Part shown: positions 60,803 to 64,000 of the stretch, piece by piece
Numbering within the stretch: the first letter of the stretch is position 1
How the letters are laid out: the number at the start of each line of letters is the position of its first letter
Assembly (NCBI GenBank): GCA_040081395.1
Contig: JBEBGN010000001.1
Span: forward strand, 1 to 64,000
Length of the DNA stretch: 64,000 nucleotides
Source: UBA2982 sp040081395
Lineage (GTDB): Bacteria > Gemmatimonadota > Gemmatimonadetes > Longimicrobiales > Gaopeijiaceae
Reading direction: 5' to 3'
Translations under genes and position numbers: made by a program
Notes under the pieces: generated by a model
Database searches by the model: none
Told to the model about the DNA's origin: nothing
The model's input: the letters and a program-made list of their open reading frames with translations, nothing else

Positions 60803-60814
60803 TATCGTACGATA
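60803..60814. promoter_or_regulatory. PadR-type palindrome TATCGTACGATA
   Basis: A perfect 12-bp palindrome lies between mutM and padR, in a small AT-rich island that likely holds the padR promoter. Its core ATCGTACGAT is identical to the palindrome at 20112-20121. Confidence 0.65.
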
Positions 60815-60855
60815 TATCTAGCGCGCGATCGAAACAAGCCGCGGCCAGGTCCTGG

Positions 60856-61755
60856 TCACTTGGCCCTGAGTTCCTCGAGCTCCTCGAGCGTGCGCGGCCA
60901 ATCGTCCCCCATGAGCCGCGACATGCCGCGGTCCGCCAGGAGCTTCCCCCCTGTCTGGCAGGTCGCGCAGTAGTTCGTCTCGCGGTCGGCGTATTTGATG
61001 CGCTGGATGGGCGCACCGCACCGGGGGCACGGGTCGCCGAACTTGCCATGCGCTCCCATGGCCGGGTGGAACGCAGTGATCTTTTCGGGGAAGCGGTCGC
61101 CGAACTCGGTGCGAAGTCGCTCGGTCCACTCCGTCAACGAGGTGCGCGTGACGTCGCGCAACCGTACGAGTTCGGCTGACGAGAGGCGTTGCGTGAGCTG
61201 GAGCGGCGAGAGCCCGGCGAAGAGCAGGATCTCGTCCGAGTGCGCGTTCCCGATCCCCGACAGCACCCGCGGGTCGGTGAGCGCCCGCTTCAGCGTCCGG
61301 TTTTCTCGCGTGAGAGCCGCGGCGAACTCATCGAGCGAGGCGCTCAGGACGTCGATGCCCCCTGGATCGAGCTCCGCGAGCAAATCGCGCCCGCGTACCA
61401 CGTGCAGGGAGGCCCGCTTCTGCGTGGACTGCTCGGTGAGCAGAACGGTGCCGTGCGCGAAGTCGAAGGCCCCGTGGGCCCGCTTCTTGGGTACCGCGGC
61501 GCCGGCCTTCGTCCACTTGAAACGGCCGGAAATCATGAGGTGGAAGACGAGAAACAACTCGTCCTCGAGGACCCAGACGACCCGCTTCCCGAGGCGCTCC
61601 AGGCCCAGAACCTCGCGGCCCACGGCGGCCGAGACGGGGGGATCCCATGTACGCAACAACGACACGGACCGCAGACGAACCCCCGCGATCGGGTGCCCCC
61701 GAATCGTGCGCTCGAAGCCTTCCAGATAGGCCGTGATTTCGGGGAGCTCGGGCAC
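60856..61755 (-). CDS. mutM: Formamidopyrimidine-DNA glycosylase (Fpg/MutM family)
   Basis: A 299-residue base-excision repair enzyme that removes oxidised purines and cuts the abasic site. The catalytic N-terminus MPELPEI is intact, with Pro2 as nucleophile. The helix-two-turn-helix (VLSGIGNAHSDEIL) and the C-terminal zinc finger (CPRCGAPIQRI to NYCATCQTGG) are present. HVVRGRDLLAELDPG corresponds to the intercalation loop. The NAHSDE in place of NIYADE suggests an Fpg/Nei-like subgroup. The next gene, padR, has its own promoter. Confidence 0.9.
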   Translation of the reverse strand: MPELPEITAYLEGFERTIRGHPIAGVRLRSVSLLRTWDPPVSAAVGREVLGLERLGKRVVWVLEDELFLVFHLMISGRFKWTKAGAAVPKKRAHGAFDFAHGTVLLTEQSTQKRASLHVVRGRDLLAELDPGGIDVLSASLDEFAAALTRENRTLKRALTDPRVLSGIGNAHSDEILLFAGLSPLQLTQRLSSAELVRLRDVTRTSLTEWTERLRTEFGDRFPEKITAFHPAMGAHGKFGDPCPRCGAPIQRIKYADRETNYCATCQTGGKLLADRGMSRLMGDDWPRTLEELEELRAK

Positions 61756-61853
61756 TTTGAGTACCTGGCGTCTTGGACCGGCCGCGAGCTACCTGAGACC
61801 CGGCAACGTCTCTGGACTCGACGGAGCCGGGACTCGCTTGACGCTGCCGCGTG

Positions 61854-62234
61854 TCAGCGAGGGGTCTGCTGGAGGCTCCGCCGCACGGTGAGGTCGTCGC
61901 CGGTCCCCAATTGACCGTCCGCACCCAAAGACCCGACGGTGTAGTCGCGTCGGCCCACCTGGAGGAACCAGGGGTTCCCCCACGGATCCACTTCCGGACC
62001 CGTGTAGTCCCGTCGCACCCACGCGGCGAAGTTGTCCGCGGGGAGTCGCTCGGCCCGACTGAGGCGCACGTCGAGTTGGTCGGCCATCGCGTCCAACCGC
62101 CGTGGCACGAGCCGGTTGCCGATCTCATCCATCACGGGCTGGATCGCGCGATCCTGTATCTGCGCGCGCGTGCTGGGAACGGCCATGGCCACTCCGATCA
62201 ACACGATGCAGAGCAAGAAGAGCTTCTTGATCAT
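61854..62234 (-). CDS. Exported protein with a GspG-like C-terminal segment
   Basis: A 126-residue protein with a signal-like helix (about 2-19). The mature part is hydrophilic, and residues 83-115 (DPWGNPWF to GTGDDLT) match the calcium-binding C-terminal signature of type II secretion major pseudopilins (DPWGxPY, then SxGxDGxxGTxDD). The prepilin cleavage motif (G-F-T-L-x-E) is not seen, so it is not an ordinary pseudopilin. No other secretion gene is nearby. Confidence 0.55.
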   Translation of the reverse strand: MIKKLFLLCIVLIGVAMAVPSTRAQIQDRAIQPVMDEIGNRLVPRRLDAMADQLDVRLSRAERLPADNFAAWVRRDYTGPEVDPWGNPWFLQVGRRDYTVGSLGADGQLGTGDDLTVRRSLQQTPR

Positions 62235-62271
62235 GGCTTACAACCTTGCCGAAATCGCTCGCGAGTGCCAG

Positions 62272-62298
62272 AAAAATCGTCGGGGCCCCGCGGCCCCG
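62272..62298 (-). terminator. Intrinsic hairpin with T tract just downstream of the 61854-62234 gene's promoter region
   Basis: On the minus strand, CGGGGCC and GGCCCCG (62281-62298) form a 7-bp stem with a 4-base loop, followed after ACGA by five Ts (62272-62276). It lies directly after the menH stop at 62304 and is its likely terminator. Confidence 0.7.
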
Positions 62299-62303
62299 CC
62301 GCA

Positions 62304-63065
62304 CTACGCGGTCAGGAAGCCGGTCACGGCGTCCAGCCATGCCTCCGGTGCCTCGAGGTGCACCGTGTGGCCCGCGCCCGGTACGATCGCCAGTTTGGCG
62401 GCCGGCATGGCCGCGCACATGCGCTCCGCGACCTCCACGTACTTCACATCGAGCGCGCCCGCGAGCAGGAGCGTGGGGGTTCCGATGCGGTCGAGGTCGT
62501 GCCAAAGCGAAGGGAGTCGCCCGGAGCCGAGACCCGTGAGCGCCGCGGCCAGGGAACGAGGATCATTCCTCATGCGCAGCTCCGATTGACGAGCCAGATC
62601 GCGCGGGTCGGCACGCCACCGGGACTCGAAGAGCGGCTGCGACTCCCAGAACTCCGTGAACCAAGCGATTCCTTCCGCCTCGATCCGTTTCGCCAAGTCA
62701 TCGTCCGAACGTCGTCGTGCGTCGCGCTCGGCCTCAAGGACGAGGCCGGGCGAGGCCGACTCGAGCACGAGCCTCCGCACACGGTTCGGATAGGCTGCTG
62801 CAAAGTGCAAAGCGATGCGCCCACCCATCGAATAGCCGATGAGATCCTCGGGCCACGCTCCGGCTCCCCCGACCCGTTCCAGCGCAGCCGCCAACGTGAA
62901 CCGGGCTGGATCGATGGCGCCGATATCCGCCCCGTGCCCAGGTAGATCGACCGTCACCGGCGTGAGCCCGGCTCCCGCGAGACCATCGATCAGGCGCGGC
63001 CCCCACGAAGCGGACGAGCCCGTGAAGCCGTGCACCATCACCGGGTAGCGTGTCGCACGTGTCAC
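62304..63065 (-). CDS. menH: SHCHC synthase (alpha/beta hydrolase fold)
   Basis: A 253-residue alpha/beta hydrolase with the MenH pattern: MVHGFTGSSASW (oxyanion), VDLPGHGA, nucleophile elbow IGYSMGGRIAL (Ser79), LVLESASPGL, then the catalytic acid in GALDVKYV and His in GAGHTVHLE. MenH removes pyruvate from SEPHCHC, the product of the MenD found in the men operon 20 kb away. GTG 63065 is the start. A clear terminator follows the stop. The gene is divergent from a short SDR gene. Confidence 0.85.
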   Translation of the reverse strand: MTRATRYPVMVHGFTGSSASWGPRLIDGLAGAGLTPVTVDLPGHGADIGAIDPARFTLAAALERVGGAGAWPEDLIGYSMGGRIALHFAAAYPNRVRRLVLESASPGLVLEAERDARRRSDDDLAKRIEAEGIAWFTEFWESQPLFESRWRADPRDLARQSELRMRNDPRSLAAALTGLGSGRLPSLWHDLDRIGTPTLLLAGALDVKYVEVAERMCAAMPAAKLAIVPGAGHTVHLEAPEAWLDAVTGFLTA

Positions 63066-63103
63066 GGGTTGCTCCGGGGCGGCCGTCCGTCGAGGTTGGC
63101 CGC

Positions 63104-63709
63104 ATGCGCATACTCGTGGTCGGGGCGACAGGAACGATCGGGAGCGCCATTTCGACCGCGCTGCGCGATCGTGGACACGAGGTCGTGCCCGCGGGCGCCA
63201 CGCGGGGAGATCTGTCGGTGGACCTGGCAGACCCCACCTCGATCGAAGCGCTCTACTCGGCCGCCCTTCCGCTGGATGCCGTGATCTGCGCCGCCGGCCG
63301 AGCCGAGTTCGGCGCGCTCGATGGACTCACCGACGAGGCATTCCGGTCGAGTATCGCCAGCAAGCTCATGGGCCAGGTGAACCTCGTCCGGCGCGGAATC
63401 GGACGCGTGCGGGAGGGCGGGTCCTTCACCCTCACCAGCGGCGACCTGTCGCAGGTGCCCGCACGGGGCTCTGTCATCGTAACCATGACCGGCGCGGCGG
63501 TTGAGGCATTCGCGCGCGCTGCGGCCTTGGATCTCGACGGCCGCTATCGCGTCAATGTGGTGAGCCCCGGCTGGGTGGCCGAATCGCGCGTGCGCGCAGG
63601 CCTCGCCCCCTTGCCCGGCATCTGGTCCAAGGATCTGGCCGCCCGATACGTGGCGCTCGCGGAAGGCACCACGACCGGTGAGGTCGTGAGCGCGACGCTG
63701 TCCCCCTGA
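63104..63709 (+). CDS. Short-chain dehydrogenase/reductase
   Basis: A 201-residue SDR-family oxidoreductase. The NAD(P)-binding motif is VVGATGTIGSA (about 5-15), followed by the cofactor strand DAVICAAGRAEFG and a truncated active site: the Tyr-x3-Lys is not obvious, and the catalytic loop reads SVIVTMTGAAVEAFARAAALDL, where Tyr is replaced. It may be non-catalytic or act through another residue. Substrate unknown. Divergent from menH. Confidence 0.75.
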   Translation: MRILVVGATGTIGSAISTALRDRGHEVVPAGATRGDLSVDLADPTSIEALYSAALPLDAVICAAGRAEFGALDGLTDEAFRSSIASKLMGQVNLVRRGIGRVREGGSFTLTSGDLSQVPARGSVIVTMTGAAVEAFARAAALDLDGRYRVNVVSPGWVAESRVRAGLAPLPGIWSKDLAARYVALAEGTTTGEVVSATLSP

Positions 63710-63728
63710 GCGGTCCAGGCTCGAAGCC

Positions 63729-64000
63729 CTAGATCCGCTGGTGGTCCGCCCGCCAGCCCTTGATCGCGCGCTTGATGTCCTTCGGCTTCGCGAACTCGTT
63801 CGCGAGTGTCCGGCGCGTGAGCTCGGGCAACTCCTCGTCCGACGCGAAGCGAAGCGCGACCAGCTGCTTCGCGGTCAGCTCCGGGACGCGCGCCCTCAGG
63901 TCCGCGGGGAGGATCCGTTCCATGCGGAGACGCTCCTCGAGCCGGATGACCCGGTCCTGTACCCCCAACGGGAACGCGCGCAGCCAGTAACCCGCGAGGA
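63729..64000 (-). CDS. DUF6526-like protein (5' end beyond window)
   Basis: The frame runs from TAG 63729-63731 to the right edge, where it is still open, so the N-terminus is missing. The visible 90 residues include VQDRVIRLEERLRM, QLVALRFASDEELPELTR and IKRAIKGWRADHQRI, a conserved C-terminal part of the DUF6526 family of small membrane-associated proteins of unknown function. A TTG at 63968 could be mistaken for the start, but Leu-Ala-Gly-Tyr-Trp codons continue in frame upstream. Confidence 0.75.
   Translation of the reverse strand, partial: LAGYWLRAFPLGVQDRVIRLEERLRMERILPADLRARVPELTAKQLVALRFASDEELPELTRRTLANEFAKPKDIKRAIKGWRADHQRI

Noticed and set aside
1..64000. CRISPR arrays, insertion sequences, prophage, integrase or attachment sites
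   Set aside because: No repeat-spacer pattern, transposase or integrase motif or tRNA-end duplication was seen on reading both strands.

Overview
The window is about 64 kb of GC-rich, densely coded bacterial chromosome with nearly all third codon positions G or C. The proteins indicate a diderm envelope (TolC-type channel, beta-barrels, lipoproteins, Tat signals) and a menaquinone-based respiratory chain. Exported caspase-like proteins with PPC and DUF4384 domains, strings of small outer-membrane proteins and ATGA/GTGA-coupled operons best fit Gemmatimonadota or a close relative. That assignment is inference; no rRNA or other marker settles it. I found no insertion sequence, prophage, CRISPR array, tRNA or rRNA.

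Layout. 1-7.5 kb: a truncated gene, then a cluster of three exported caspase-like proteins and one PPC-repeat protein. 7.6-11.9 kb: redox and membrane genes, including a peroxiredoxin whose catalytic cysteine codon is an in-frame TGA followed by a SECIS-like hairpin, a TlpA-like protein and a CcdA/DsbD-like membrane protein, plus a compact promoter-to-terminator unit for a small RNA or peptide. 12-19.1 kb: a TetR-controlled tripartite efflux operon of the YbhGFSR type. 19.2-22 kb: a methyltransferase and an MhqO/MhqD-like pair. 22-28 kb: purE-greA, a large acyl-CoA dehydrogenase/oxidase, yfiT-tyrS. 28.5-35.5 kb: an alkyltransferase-like protein, a CGNR regulator, an amidohydrolase, an aquaporin, a cyanophycinase and a Tat-exported amine oxidase. 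35.5-43.4 kb: a minus-strand men operon in transcription order menF-menD-menB-PPIase-menA-menE-caspase. 43.5-51.9 kb: small lipoproteins, a membrane protein, a cysteine-less ArsC-like protein, DUF72, DUF411, and a dihaem cytochrome/Rieske/porin operon behind a tandem palindrome. 51.9-57.9 kb: a NarL-type two-component pair, UspA, a halogenase-like flavoprotein, TerC and a LysR/NhaR-type regulator. 58-64 kb: a glutamate-synthase-like protein, PadR, Fpg/MutM, MenH, an SDR and a truncated DUF6526 gene.

Main points. (1) The peroxiredoxin at 7617-8192 is probably a selenoprotein: TGA replaces the peroxidatic Cys codon in a TPG-[C]-TVQ context, the frame stays open on both sides, and a 6-bp hairpin with GU in its loop lies at the spacing expected of a bacterial SECIS. 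(2) A 10-bp palindrome, ATCGTACGAT, is shared by the promoters of the MhqO-like gene and the distant PadR gene, suggesting one regulon. (3) Four exported caspase-like proteins are present, one translationally coupled to menE. (4) The small transcription unit at 11068-11312 has an unusually strong promoter, ribosome-binding site and terminator but no recognised product.
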